This document shows positions 8,653 to 18,095 of a DNA stretch of 64,000 nt, piece after piece (the first letter of the stretch is position 1; every line of letters starts with the position of its first letter). A program made the translations under genes and the position numbers. This stretch comes from Deltaproteobacteria bacterium (GTDB lineage Bacteria; Desulfobacterota; Desulfuromonadia; Desulfuromonadales; Geopsychrobacteraceae), in NCBI GenBank assembly GCA_024279255.1, contig JAJRRT010000041.1, positions 119,711 through 183,710 on the forward strand, in the 5' to 3' direction. The notes under the pieces were generated by a model. That model worked only from the letters and a program-made list of their open reading frames with translations. It did no database searches and was not told the DNA's origin.

Positions 8653-9441
8653 TTAGTTAGAAGCGGTCAAATCAGTCAGAAACCGAGTACTGAATCTGTC
8701 GCAGATTTCAAGGAGAAAAGGGTCAAGACAAATCAGAGCTGCGTCAAGTATAGCAGCTGGGACGCCGCCATAGAAAGCCTCGGCGATGCTTCCGGCAATC
8801 GCTGCTTGAGTGTCTGCGTCACCACCTAGGGAAACCGCGAGACGAATTGCCGAAATAAAATCGGTGCTCTCGAAAAAACAGCAGAGTGCCTCAGGCACAG
8901 ACTTCTGACAACTCACCTCAAAACTGTACTCAGGTCTGATCTGCGTCAGCGGACGCCGCAGGTCGTAGCCGAATGTTTCGATAATGAAGGATTGTATCGC
9001 GGCCTTCCCTGACCCGTTACGCGCCAGGAAGATCGCTGCAGCAACTGCTTGCGCGCCCTTGATGCCCTCGGGATGATCGTGAGTCGGCATTGCTGTTCGA
9101 GCCGCCAGGTCAAGTACCTCATCCAGTTCGCTAGCAACCCAAGCCACTGGTGCCACACGCATGGCAGAACCATTGCCATAGGAGTCATAGGGACGATCGG
9201 TATTGGACGCCGCCCAGCGAGAAAAACGTTGGCCATAGCCAGCATGCGGGTAGCGATGATAGAAGTCATGGTAGGTTTCGCCGAAGGGGCGCTGCCCAAG
9301 CAGTGCATCAGCTGTCGCCAGGGTAAGTATTGTATCGTCGGTGAAGCGGCAATCGGGTGAAAAGAGTTGAAAATTACAAGATTTGATGGGTTGAAATTCG
9401 AATCGTGAGCCAATAATATCTCCGACAATCGCTCCCAACAT
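8653..9441 (-). CDS. ADP-ribosylglycohydrolase (DraG/ARH family)
   Basis: A 262-residue protein starting GAIVGDIIGSRFEF with the metal-binding signature FTDDTILTLATADALL. The second metal site is GGDADTQAAIAGSIAEA. The family removes ADP-ribose from proteins or small molecules. It ends 16 bases before ovoA on the same strand, so the two may be cotranscribed. The substrate is not deducible; no DraT-like transferase is present in the window. Confidence 0.9.
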   Translation of the reverse strand: MLGAIVGDIIGSRFEFQPIKSCNFQLFSPDCRFTDDTILTLATADALLGQRPFGETYHDFYHRYPHAGYGQRFSRWAASNTDRPYDSYGNGSAMRVAPVAWVASELDEVLDLAARTAMPTHDHPEGIKGAQAVAAAIFLARNGSGKAAIQSFIIETFGYDLRRPLTQIRPEYSFEVSCQKSVPEALCCFFESTDFISAIRLAVSLGGDADTQAAIAGSIAEAFYGGVPAAILDAALICLDPFLLEICDRFSTRFLTDLTASN

Positions 9442-9447
9442 AGAAGA

Positions 9448-9642
9448 TCACCCTGTTAGCCAGTCATAAAGGTATTTTCCAACGACCCCAAGCACGACCA
9501 GTTCAATCAAGGCCAACGCCAGGGCAAACTTCCACTTACCTTTTCCCCCGCGAAGTTTCTGTGGCAGGAATTTTTCCATATCTGCAGACATGTTCTGCCA
9601 GGCTTCAGATACGACACTCTGTTCTGGTTTTTTAGTCTTCAT
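9448..9642 (-). CDS. Small single-pass membrane protein
   Basis: 64 residues: a charged N-terminal 38 residues and one hydrophobic helix (FALALALIELVVLGVVGKYLY). Not recognised. It ends six bases before the DraG-type gene and starts five bases after the next small membrane gene, so it is probably part of the same operon. Confidence 0.65.
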   Translation of the reverse strand: MKTKKPEQSVVSEAWQNMSADMEKFLPQKLRGGKGKWKFALALALIELVVLGVVGKYLYDWLTG

Positions 9643-9646
9643 AGTG

Positions 9647-9823
9647 TCAGTTATATTTCGTGTCGCCGGTTGAGGTCGTTTTCAATACTGCGACAATTAA
9701 GGCGGCAAAAGGGCCTATCAGTAAGCTGATCGCTGCCCAGAGGTAAACATTGCGGCCTTTACTCTTGGCCATAGACACTGCTGCTGCTGCAAAAACAACC
9801 CAGATAAAAATCAATTGCTCCAT
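9647..9823 (-). CDS. Small two-helix membrane protein (58 aa, below ORF-track cutoff)
   Basis: Reads MEQLIFIWVVFAAAAVSMAK through to STGDTKYN, with two hydrophobic segments separated by KSKGRN. GGAGAATGT lies directly before the ATG. The stop is four bases from the start of the 64-aa membrane gene. Function unknown. The good ribosome site, codon continuity and operonic spacing support a real gene. Confidence 0.7.
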   Translation of the reverse strand: MEQLIFIWVVFAAAAVSMAKSKGRNVYLWAAISLLIGPFAALIVAVLKTTSTGDTKYN

Positions 9824-9871
9824 ACATTCTCCAATTCAAAAAAATGACCAAGGAATGGTCAGACTACACTA

Positions 9872-10489
9872 TCAGAGCTCTTCTGGCGAGAGAGACGATT
9901 TACCACGTTCAGGATTCGGCTCAACAGGTCGATGGAGGAGTTGACTCAGTTGATCGGCGCCGCCGACATACTGACCATCAAACCAGATCTGCGGGACGCT
10001 GATTGGTGTTTTAGACCCAACAATTGGCTTGACACGCGCGAGCATCTCGTAGAGCGCGCGCGGATTCTTAACCACATCCTGATACTGATACTCTATCCCT
10101 GCGTCACTAAAATAGCCTTTAGCTCGCTGGCAATGTGGGCATGTCTCCTTCCCGAACAGGTGATTTCCCTGCAGCTTGCTGCGAGTTGCATGTTGACGAA
10201 TCACTGCTTCCGCCAAAACGCCACGATTCAAAGCACCGCCCTGACTGATCATTCGACCCTCAACCAGCACGATCGGCGCATGCCAACCTCCTTTGAGAAG
10301 CGGTCTCCACCAGTAGTCCAGCCAATCGTGTATCTGTAGATCAACCGGTATCCCGGCGAGTTCATGCTCCAGGGTATCGCGAATGACGTCCTTGGTCAGT
10401 GCGCATTCACCGCAGGGAATTTTGATCTTAAATGGACCCCAGATGCCAGCCCAGCGATAGAGGGTGATCTTTACGGGTGGATTTAGCAT
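9872..10489 (-). CDS. Tandem thioredoxin-fold/glutaredoxin domain protein
   Basis: 205 residues. The C-terminal half is a glutaredoxin (GKETCPHCQRAKGYF, then TPISVPQIWFDGQYVGG, the cis-Pro and GSH-binding region). The N-terminal half looks like a second thioredoxin-like fold with a CGEC motif (KIPCGECALTKDVI). Predicted to handle thiol/disulfide exchange in the cytoplasm. SD GGAGG precedes the ATG by seven bases. Confidence 0.82.
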   Translation of the reverse strand: MLNPPVKITLYRWAGIWGPFKIKIPCGECALTKDVIRDTLEHELAGIPVDLQIHDWLDYWWRPLLKGGWHAPIVLVEGRMISQGGALNRGVLAEAVIRQHATRSKLQGNHLFGKETCPHCQRAKGYFSDAGIEYQYQDVVKNPRALYEMLARVKPIVGSKTPISVPQIWFDGQYVGGADQLSQLLHRPVEPNPERGKSSLSPEEL

Positions 10490-10533
10490 CAGCTTACCTC
10501 CAGATTCAAGGATAACTGATTTTGCGAATTCTT

Positions 10534-10767
10534 TCAGTCCTCAGTGTGACGACTTCTTTTGGGGCCTGCGAGCCACTTCACTAACAGCAAGATCGCTGGG
10601 AACAGGTGAAATAGCAGATCAAAGAAATCAATAGGCCGACTCAGGCTTGCGTTGAGCAACATATTGAATTTTTCAACGATATGCGGTTCAGGAGAAAACG
10701 GCGCAAGCCCAAGAAATATTGCGGCGATGATCAGCGGCGGATACGGAATGCTAGCAAGACGTCTCAT
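10534..10767 (-). CDS. Small two-helix membrane protein
   Basis: 77 residues from the internal ATG (MRRLASIPYPPLII); the listed ORF start is a TTG. Two hydrophobic segments with the conserved-looking middle SLSRPIDFFDLLFHLFPAIL. Homologues are, from memory, sometimes labelled RND-transporter associated, but nothing here shows transport. It begins about a dozen bases after the ABC-F stop, so is likely cotranscribed. Confidence 0.65.
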   Translation of the reverse strand: MRRLASIPYPPLIIAAIFLGLAPFSPEPHIVEKFNMLLNASLSRPIDFFDLLFHLFPAILLLVKWLAGPKRSRHTED

Positions 10768-10779
10768 CAGCAAAACGGC

Positions 10780-12411
10780 TTACAGTTTCAGATCTGTTTC
10801 GCCCTGACACAGCTTTTCACGCAGAGCGGCCACATCTGCATTTTCAAGATACTCGTCAAAACTCATCACGCGGTCAATCACTCCGCCAGGGGTCAGTTCA
10901 ACGATCCTGTTCGCCAGTGTAGAGACAAACTTGTGATCGTGAGAAGTGAACAGAATCACCTCTTTAAAATTGATCAAACTGTTATTGAGCGCAGTGATCG
11001 ATTCCAGATCCAGGTGGTTGGTCGGCTCATCGAATAACAGTACGTTGGCATTGGTCAACATCATCCGCGACAACATGCAACGCACTTTCTCGCCACCACT
11101 GAGTACGCTGGTCATCTTGGTCGCTTCGTCCCCGGAGAAGAGCATCCGGCCGAGAAAACCACGGGCAAAGTTCTCCCCTTCATGAGGTGGGTACTGGCAG
11201 AGCCAATCGATCAGGCTCAGATCTTTGGTAAAATACGCGCTGTTCTCTTTAGGGAAGTAAGAGTTGGTGATGGTCACTCCCCAGCGAAAACTACCGCTAT
11301 CCGGCTTAATTTCTTCAACCAGGACTTGAAGTAGCGTGGATTTAGCCAGGCTATTGCCGACAAAAGCGATCTTATCCCCTTTATTGACGGTCAAATTCAA
11401 CTTATCCAGGACCTTGACGCCATTAATGATTACGGTCAGATCCTTCACTTCGAGGATGATGTCACCACAGGGTCGCTCGGGCGTGAAACTTACAAATGGA
11501 TACTTACGCGAGGAGACTGGCAATTCTTCAATATCAAGTTTGTCCAGCAACTTTTTACGCGAGGTCGCCTGTTTGGCCTTGGAGGCATTGGAGCTGAACC
11601 GAGCGATAAAATCTTTGAGTTCGGCGGCCTTATCCGAGGTCTTTTTGTTAGCATCCTGTTTCTGTTTCAAAACCAGTTCACTGGCCTCATACCAGAAATC
11701 GTAATTGCCGACATAGGTACGGATGGTGCTGAAGTCGATGTCAGCAATATGGGTACAAGCTTGATTCAGGAAATGCCGGTCGTGTGAGACGACAATTACG
11801 GTATTCTGAAAACGACCAAGAAACTCTTCCAGCCATTGAATCGATTTGAGATCCAGGTGGTTGGTCGGCTCATCCAGCAGCAGAATATCGGGATTGCCGA
11901 AAAGCGCCTGAGCCAGCAGCACGCGCACCTTCTCACCGCCCTCGAGCTCTTTAAGTTTTTTACTTCGCAATTCCTCAGCAATGCCGAGACCATTCAACAG
12001 GACTGCCGCCTCAGCCTCAACTTCATAGCCGTTCATTTCAGCAAACTCGGCTTCTAACTCGCCAGAACGAACCCCATCTTCGTCAGTAAAGTCATCTTTG
12101 GTATAGATCGCTTCGCGTTCCGCCATCACCTCGTAAAGCCGCGTGTGACCCATGATAACAGTATTGAAAACAGACTCTTCGTCAAAAGCGAACTGATCCT
12201 GACGCAGCACGGCCAGACGCAGACCCTTGGCGATCGAGACCTCCCCTTTATCAGCTTCGGAATCACCCGCCAGAATTTTCAGAAAAGTCGTCTTGCCTGA
12301 ACCATTGGCACCGATCAGCCCATAGCAGTTGCCGGGCGTGAACTTGATATTAACGTTCTTGAAAATTGTCCGTTTGCCATAGGCTAGACAGATATTTGAG
12401 GCACTGATCAT
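10780..12411 (-). CDS. ABC-F family ATP-binding protein (YbiT-like)
   Basis: 543 residues with two ABC ATPase domains joined by a charged ~80-residue linker, no membrane domain, as in ribosome-associated ABC-F factors. Domain 1: Walker A GANGSGKTT, signature LEGGEKVRVLL, Walker B LLLDEPTNHLDL. Domain 2: signature LSGGEKVRCML and Walker B LLFDEPTNHLDLES. Domain 2's Walker A is atypical, VGNSLAKSTLL, with Ala in place of the final loop Gly. Probably acts on ribosomes; the specific role is unknown. Confidence 0.88.
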   Translation of the reverse strand: MISASNICLAYGKRTIFKNVNIKFTPGNCYGLIGANGSGKTTFLKILAGDSEADKGEVSIAKGLRLAVLRQDQFAFDEESVFNTVIMGHTRLYEVMAEREAIYTKDDFTDEDGVRSGELEAEFAEMNGYEVEAEAAVLLNGLGIAEELRSKKLKELEGGEKVRVLLAQALFGNPDILLLDEPTNHLDLKSIQWLEEFLGRFQNTVIVVSHDRHFLNQACTHIADIDFSTIRTYVGNYDFWYEASELVLKQKQDANKKTSDKAAELKDFIARFSSNASKAKQATSRKKLLDKLDIEELPVSSRKYPFVSFTPERPCGDIILEVKDLTVIINGVKVLDKLNLTVNKGDKIAFVGNSLAKSTLLQVLVEEIKPDSGSFRWGVTITNSYFPKENSAYFTKDLSLIDWLCQYPPHEGENFARGFLGRMLFSGDEATKMTSVLSGGEKVRCMLSRMMLTNANVLLFDEPTNHLDLESITALNNSLINFKEVILFTSHDHKFVSTLANRIVELTPGGVIDRVMSFDEYLENADVAALREKLCQGETDLKL

Positions 12412-12442
12412 TGGTCAATAATTCCTTTTAAAAACAGATCTT

Positions 12443-12480
12443 TGAAAACAAAAGACCACAGGGCCGTACCCCATGGTCTT
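12443..12480 (-). terminator. Intrinsic terminator after the mscS/DUF423 operon
   Basis: On the minus strand AAGACCA pairs with TGGTCTT around an inner GGG/CCC pair, followed by TTTTGTTTTC. It sits between the DUF423 gene and the ABC-F gene. Confidence 0.7.
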
Positions 12481-12556
12481 CGAGCAGTGAACCTATATCA
12501 TTGATTCACAGACACAGGCAATGCTTTTCCTCAGTTTCAGTGCCCAGGCATCAGAT

Positions 12557-12934
12557 TCACCCTGCACTATGCCGCCATGCGGCCAGGGCAAGCAGCAACC
12601 ATCCTACCAGAAACGCAACACCACCCAGCGGAGTGATTATGCCGAGAGATTTGACACCAGAGAGCACTAAAACATAAAGGCTGCCAGAGAAGAGCAGTAT
12701 CCCTAACTGGAGTGACCACCCGGCGCTTCGGACCAGAGCAGCATCAGGCATTAACTGGCAGAGGATGCCGATCAGTAGCAGCGCCAGGGCGTGAATTAAA
12801 TGATATTGGACACCGGTCTGCCAGACACTCAGAAGATCAGGAGCGACTCGGGATTTCAACCCATGTGCGCCAAAGGCTCCAAGAGCAACACCGATCAAAG
12901 CGTTGAGACTACCAAGGATGAGAAAAATTTTCAT
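12557..12934 (-). CDS. DUF423 (YgdD-type) membrane protein
   Basis: 125 residues, four hydrophobic helices, starting MKIFLILGSLNALIGVALGA and containing the DUF423 signature FGAHGLKSR and GVQYHLIHALALL. Inner-membrane protein of unknown function. The ATG overlaps the end of the MscS gene (ATGA-type overlap), indicating translational coupling. Confidence 0.88.
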   Translation of the reverse strand: MKIFLILGSLNALIGVALGAFGAHGLKSRVAPDLLSVWQTGVQYHLIHALALLLIGILCQLMPDAALVRSAGWSLQLGILLFSGSLYVLVLSGVKSLGIITPLGGVAFLVGWLLLALAAWRHSAG

Positions 12935-13782
12935 GATATTCCTGTTTCGCGACTCTCGACATTTGTACCAAACACGCGGACCTCACGTTGTGGGAATGGG
13001 ATATTAACACCAGCTTGTTTGAGCGCCGCATATAAATCCTGATTGACCCGATAGAGCAGACTGAAGTAGCTGGTCGTTGGCACCCAGTAGCGAATCCCCA
13101 GATTAACCGAGGAATCACCGAAGGATTCGATACCGACCTGCGGTGCCGGGGCCAGGCATATCCCGTCAATGCTGGTCAGGGACTGATTGATCGCATCGAT
13201 CGCAATTTGAGGATCATCCCCGTAAGAGATACCGATACTGATCTCGGCGACCTTATTGGCAAAGCTGTTGTGAATAATCTCACCGACAACATGTTTATTA
13301 GGGATAGTTATTTTCTCGCCATCCTCATTGGTCAAAATTGTCGCCGCTAAACGAACCTCATCCACGACGCCGCTTACCCCCTGCACCAGGATGGTGTCGC
13401 CGACGACAAAAGGACGACTCAGAATGATCGACAAACCGGCACCATAGTTTGAAAGCGGTCCCTGAAGGGCGAAACTGCTACCGAAAGCTAGGGCACCAAG
13501 GGCTGCAATAAAGGGTGCTATGGAGATACCGAACTTACCGATGGCGATAATGATGACAAAAGTCAGGACCAGCATCTTGGTGAAGTTACCCAAAAATCGC
13601 CCCAGGGTCAGATCGAGTTCACGTTTTTCACAGAATCTGATCACTAACTGTCCCAGCCAGCCAGCCAATTTCACCCCAATAGCCAGGATGATGAGGGCTC
13701 CAACAATCTGGAAGCTGTATTTAATAATAAACTCTACTAAAACGTCATAAACCTTCTGTAGGGTCGCAAGTTCTTCCTGCAT
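12931..13782 (-). CDS. mscS: Small-conductance mechanosensitive channel MscS
   Basis: 283 residues, close to E. coli MscS. N-terminal transmembrane helices, the pore-lining Gly/Ala helix (APFIAALGALAFGSSFALQG) and the beta domain (PFVVGDTILVQGVSGVV, ITIPNKHVVGEIIHN) are all present. Opens under membrane tension to release osmolytes. SD GGAGG precedes the ATG. Confidence 0.93.
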   Translation of the reverse strand: MQEELATLQKVYDVLVEFIIKYSFQIVGALIILAIGVKLAGWLGQLVIRFCEKRELDLTLGRFLGNFTKMLVLTFVIIIAIGKFGISIAPFIAALGALAFGSSFALQGPLSNYGAGLSIILSRPFVVGDTILVQGVSGVVDEVRLAATILTNEDGEKITIPNKHVVGEIIHNSFANKVAEISIGISYGDDPQIAIDAINQSLTSIDGICLAPAPQVGIESFGDSSVNLGIRYWVPTTSYFSLLYRVNQDLYAALKQAGVNIPFPQREVRVFGTNVESRETGIS

Positions 13783-13811
13783 ATGGCCTCCATAAAATAT
13801 CTTATTAGTAA

Positions 13812-15203
13812 CTATGGTCTCATCAGGGCCTGGTCAAGATCCTCTATTATATCCTGTGGATGCTCTCCCCCGACGTTAAGTCGCACCAGATCGCCCGGGA
13901 TATCTGCCAGTTTACGCCCCTGAGCCCCCTGTTGTTGATGAGTGGAGATGGACGGAATGGTGGCGATACTCTTGATGCGCCCCAGATCGGTAGCCCGCAT
14001 GATCATCTGTAAATGATCAAAAAAGTTGCGGGCCTTTGTCGCGCCCCCCTTAACCCTGAAACTAAGCAGATGACCGTATCTGGGCAGGGCATCGTCGCAA
14101 GCGTTCTCACTATCGACCAACCGCATCAGGCGGGAGGCAACGGTATGTCCGGCATCGTCGGGTAGGCCAGGATAATAGACGGTTGTCACACAACTGTGTT
14201 GGACCAGAAAACGCGCAACATCCATGCAGTTCTGACTGAGCAGGTCAAGCTTGCTGCGCAGGGTGTGTAGCTCATTCAGAATCAGGAGTGCGCTTAAGGG
14301 GTTCAGGGCCGGGCCGAAATCCCGCCCGGGGTGCAGCTTCAAATAGAGGGCGAAATTCTCTCTCATTTCGTCCGGACCAACCCGGCTGGGAATCTGATGG
14401 CGGGCGATCACCGCACCAGCTATCGCTAAACCACCAGCGTTCATACTTTTACTGACAGAATGCACGACAATATCTGCCCCCAGGCAGAGTGGACGCAGCA
14501 AGGCCGGGGTGGCGACGGTTGAATCAACAATTAACGGCACACCGAGTTGATGCGCCAGGAGCGCCACCGCGCAGATATCAACAACTGCCAGAGTCGGATT
14601 ACTCGGCATCTCAGCAAATAAAAAACGGGTCTGTTGATCGACAAGGCTCTCCCACTCCTTAAGGTCGAGTGGATCCTTGACCCAGCGCACGTCGATCCCT
14701 CTTTCGTTGGCATAACGCTCATTGAAGAGCATAAAAGTACCACCATAACACTTGCTACTGACCACGATATTGAAAGGACCTTTTGATGGAGAATCGATCA
14801 GGAAAGGGTTGGTGGCAAGAAAGATCGCGGCCATACCAGAGCCAGTAGCGCAGCAACTGACCTCCCCGTCAAAGCCGTAGCCATCGAGTAGTGCCAGGGT
14901 CTCTTCCAGGTAATGTAACGTCGGATTGGCAATGCGCGAATAAGCCCAAGATGGCATCAGGTAGGCCAGGGCAGCTTCCATATGATCACTACTCTCAAAA
15001 TGCTGAGCCGAACTCAGGTAGGCCGGTTCATTTATACTCCCCTGATTGGCCAGAGCGGCTTCAAGTCCGTAAATACCATGCACTGCAATAGTGTCGAATC
15101 TCTTGCTGCGCATTCGAGTTCGTTGTGTCGCCTCATCGGCCAACATTTTTTGACCGCGGACGATAAAGTTCTGCACACCGGGTGGATAATCCTCTTTAGC
15201 CAT
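13812..15203 (-). CDS. Cys/Met-metabolism PLP-dependent enzyme
   Basis: 463 residues, PLP fold type I. The Schiff-base lysine is in VHSVSKSMNAGG, the PLP-stacking/phosphate region is around CCATGSGMAAIF, and the substrate-binding YSRIANPTLHYLEETLALL is present. It resembles cystathionine gamma-synthase/lyase and O-acetylhomoserine sulfhydrylase but is longer than most, with an extra ~40 residues at the N-terminus. The exact reaction is undecided. SD GGAGG. Confidence 0.85.
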   Translation of the reverse strand: MAKEDYPPGVQNFIVRGQKMLADEATQRTRMRSKRFDTIAVHGIYGLEAALANQGSINEPAYLSSAQHFESSDHMEAALAYLMPSWAYSRIANPTLHYLEETLALLDGYGFDGEVSCCATGSGMAAIFLATNPFLIDSPSKGPFNIVVSSKCYGGTFMLFNERYANERGIDVRWVKDPLDLKEWESLVDQQTRFLFAEMPSNPTLAVVDICAVALLAHQLGVPLIVDSTVATPALLRPLCLGADIVVHSVSKSMNAGGLAIAGAVIARHQIPSRVGPDEMRENFALYLKLHPGRDFGPALNPLSALLILNELHTLRSKLDLLSQNCMDVARFLVQHSCVTTVYYPGLPDDAGHTVASRLMRLVDSENACDDALPRYGHLLSFRVKGGATKARNFFDHLQMIMRATDLGRIKSIATIPSISTHQQQGAQGRKLADIPGDLVRLNVGGEHPQDIIEDLDQALMRP

Positions 15204-15414
15204 GGAATCCTCCAGAGCAGGTCACGGAGATTGATCTCATAATTATTCTAACGGGATATACTTAAGTTGCCAGTATCGTCTGTGAAACCTGATGGATTTA
15301 TTAATACAGAGCCTGATCATGTCTGGATAATGTAAGAGCCGAAACCTTTGATCTCGTAGAGAATGACGATAGAACTCTGATCATAAAAGCAAACTTCATG
15401 ACCAAGGGAATTAA

Positions 15415-17160
15415 ATGGTTATCAATAAAAAAGTCTTCCTGTCTTTGTTGCTGATCCTGACGGGTTGCAGCACAGCTCAGATCATTGATCGAACACCAGA
15501 GGGGGCGAGTGGGCTGGTCCCGCAACATCTGGTCAGATCTGACTCTTACATGGTGGCTACTGCGAATCCCTATGCCACCAAAGCGGGGCAGAAGGTTCTG
15601 CAACGAGGGGGCAGCGCTATCGATGCGGCCATCGTAATCAATATGGTGTTGACCCTGGTTGAGCCACAATCCTCCGGTTTAGGTGGCGGCTCTTTCATTC
15701 TTTATTGGGATAAGGAGACTGCGACTCTGCATACATACGATGGCAGAGAGACTGCCCCGGAAAATGTCGGCCCGGATCTCTTTTTCGAAGCTGGGAACCC
15801 CCTGCCCTTTCAACAGGCAGTTGCTGGCGGTCGAGCCGTCGGTGTGCCGGGTCTATTGAAAAATCTTGAACTGGGCCACAAAAAGCATGGACGTCTGCCC
15901 TGGGCGGATCTTTTTACGGAAGCCATTCGCCTTGCTGAAGACGGATTTATAGTCAGCCAGCGTTTAAGTAAATTGCTGACCGGAAATTCCAGCACTAAGC
16001 TACTGCGTAACAGGCAGGCTCGCGACTATTTTTATCCGGACGGCAAGTCCCTGTCTGCAGGGCAATTGTTGAAGAATCCGGCGCTGGCAAAAACATTCCG
16101 CCTGCTTGCGACACGGAGAAGTCAGGCTTTCTATTCTGAAGAACTTGCCCGTGACATAGTTCAGACTGTGCAGCAGGACCCGAACCCTGGCCAATTGACC
16201 ATAGAAGATCTGAAAAACTATCGAGCTATTGAACGTGACCCGGTCTGCAACCCCTTCTTTGAGTATCGAGTCTGCGGCATGGGGCCACCCACATCAGGGG
16301 GGATCAGCCTCTTGCAGATGCTTAGCTTGTTAGAATCTGCGGGCATTGATCGGCAGAAGCCTGCGAGTTCGCAGGCTATTCACCTTTTCGCTCAAGCAGG
16401 TCGACTGGCCTTTGCCGATCGGGGCCTTTATATTGCCGATCCCGACTATATCCAGGTCCCGACTCAGGGTTTGTTGAATGCTGGATATCTTGAGCAAAGA
16501 GCGCAGTTAATAGAACCAATAAATGATGTAGGTCGCGCACCGGCAGGGATCCCTCCCGGTCTGAGCAGGAATTCCCTGCACGTCGGTTATAGCCCCGAGC
16601 AGCCTGGAACCAGCCATATGTCAATTGTCGATAGCTACGGAAATGCCCTCGCCCAGACCGCCAGCATTGAACAGGGGTTCGGCTGTGGTCTCATGGTTGG
16701 TGGCTTTCTACTTAACAACGAGTTAACTGACTTTTCCTTCGCATGGAAGGATCAGACCGGCCGGCTCATAGCAAACCGTGTTGCAGGAAGGAAGCGTCCA
16801 CGTAGTTCCATGGCCCCTACCATGATATTCAATAGAAAAGGCGAGTTAGAGATGGTGGTCGGATCTCCCGGAGGAAGCCGAATTATCCCCTATGTGGCCC
16901 AGGCTGTTGTTGGTGTCCTGGTCTGGAAACAAGATATTCAGACCGCTATCAGCCAACCTCACTACCTGCATATGAACAACAAAAGTCTCGACATCGAAGC
17001 AGGAAGCTTTCTGGAGCCATACAAAGAGGATCTCGAAGAACGCGGATACCAGGTCAATATACGAGAACTCAACAGTGGATTGCATGGAATAACGATCAAC
17101 GACAAGGCTCTGCAAGGCGGTGCGGACCCCAGACGTGAGGGGTTGGTCCTTGGCGAATAA
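15415..17160 (+). CDS. ggt: Gamma-glutamyltransferase lipoprotein
   Basis: 581 residues. Signal peptide with lipobox LTGC (MVINKKVFLSLLLILTGCS) predicts a membrane-anchored periplasmic lipoprotein. The large-subunit motifs SGLGGGSFILYWD and YDGRETAPEN precede the autoprocessing site GTSHMSIVD, whose Thr would become the catalytic N-terminal nucleophile. The late motif PGGSRIIPYVAQAV follows. Cleaves gamma-glutamyl bonds of glutathione. Confidence 0.93.
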   Translation: MVINKKVFLSLLLILTGCSTAQIIDRTPEGASGLVPQHLVRSDSYMVATANPYATKAGQKVLQRGGSAIDAAIVINMVLTLVEPQSSGLGGGSFILYWDKETATLHTYDGRETAPENVGPDLFFEAGNPLPFQQAVAGGRAVGVPGLLKNLELGHKKHGRLPWADLFTEAIRLAEDGFIVSQRLSKLLTGNSSTKLLRNRQARDYFYPDGKSLSAGQLLKNPALAKTFRLLATRRSQAFYSEELARDIVQTVQQDPNPGQLTIEDLKNYRAIERDPVCNPFFEYRVCGMGPPTSGGISLLQMLSLLESAGIDRQKPASSQAIHLFAQAGRLAFADRGLYIADPDYIQVPTQGLLNAGYLEQRAQLIEPINDVGRAPAGIPPGLSRNSLHVGYSPEQPGTSHMSIVDSYGNALAQTASIEQGFGCGLMVGGFLLNNELTDFSFAWKDQTGRLIANRVAGRKRPRSSMAPTMIFNRKGELEMVVGSPGGSRIIPYVAQAVVGVLVWKQDIQTAISQPHYLHMNNKSLDIEAGSFLEPYKEDLEERGYQVNIRELNSGLHGITINDKALQGGADPRREGLVLGE

Positions 17161-17331
17161 ATCTACATAAAATTCTTATATTTCACTCATTTGAACAGCA
17201 AACCTTTAGTCCGATGGTAAACTGTAATGAACAGGCGGCACAGAACCTTTCAGGAGCAAAGACCGAGAACAGACAAGATAAAACTAGGCGCCTCTCGGTT
17301 TTTGTGTCAAGCAAGAGTGAGGAGGTTGTCT

Positions 17332-17829
17332 ATGTTTAAAAATGTCGATGTGCAGGAAGCTATCAAACGCTCTATTCTGGTTGAAAAGTGTGCACGGGAC
17401 TTCTTTCGCCTCGGTGCGAAGCACATGAAGAATGACCGCGCCAGAAAAACCTTTGAGCTACTCGCTTCAGAAGAGGAGGAGCGCGCCAGAGGGTTTTATG
17501 ACATTTATCAAGGAGATGATATCCCTGATTTTGATGCATTTATGGCAGTGGACCCGGATATGGACCTGGACTGGTTGAATGACAGTGAAAAAACCTTGAT
17601 GGAAAACATCGACGAACGTCACGCTATGGATCTGGCTATGCAAAAGTCTCAGGCTCTGGAAAAATCATTGCGCGACATGGCGGACAAGTTTACTGATCCT
17701 CAAGTCAAAGAGATATTTTTAAAGAACGCGATCAGCACCCATCAGCATTATGAATTAATTGAATCTGAATACGCACACCTGATGGGTATGGTCCATGAAA
17801 CCGACATCAATACTTACGTTAGAGAATAA
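17332..17829 (+). CDS. Ferritin-like/rubrerythrin-family protein with degenerate metal motifs
   Basis: 165 residues from the ATG behind GAGGAGG; the ORF-track start is 35 codons too early. The four-helix pattern of rubrerythrin-type erythrin domains is visible (VEKCARDFFRLGAKHM, LASEEEERARGFYDIY, DERHAMDLAMQKSQALEKSL, NAISTHQHYELIESEY). Both usual ExxH sites appear altered: the first reads EERAR and the second THQH. Diiron chemistry is therefore doubtful. No rubredoxin domain. Confidence 0.72.
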   Translation: MFKNVDVQEAIKRSILVEKCARDFFRLGAKHMKNDRARKTFELLASEEEERARGFYDIYQGDDIPDFDAFMAVDPDMDLDWLNDSEKTLMENIDERHAMDLAMQKSQALEKSLRDMADKFTDPQVKEIFLKNAISTHQHYELIESEYAHLMGMVHETDINTYVRE

Positions 17830-17876
17830 CCTGCTCCCTTTTCAAGGGCTGGTCTTAATCAGAGAGGATCAACCTG

Positions 17877-17918
17877 CGCCAGTATCTGAATCAGGGCGAC
17901 CTGATTCAGATACTGGCG
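17877..17918. other. Perfect 19-bp stem-loop between convergent genes
   Basis: CGCCAGTATCTGAATCAGG and its exact complement enclose a GCGA loop. Neither strand has a U tract after the stem. It lies between the ends of the ferritin-like gene and yaeQ, so an unconventional bidirectional terminator or a REP-like repeat are both possible. Confidence 0.8.
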
Positions 17919-18095
17919 GCTAGCCTATATTCAGCGCGGATGATAGCAGGATTTAGGTCGGGCTCGCTCATATCGCAGCGGTAAGTTGTGTTCAGCCTGA
18001 GCAGCAGAGATAATTAGACCAACAGTGCCGGTAAGTATGCCGGTCTGCTCACGATTTTGTGCCGAAACGGCATCTGAACACCAAAACCCTGTCAC

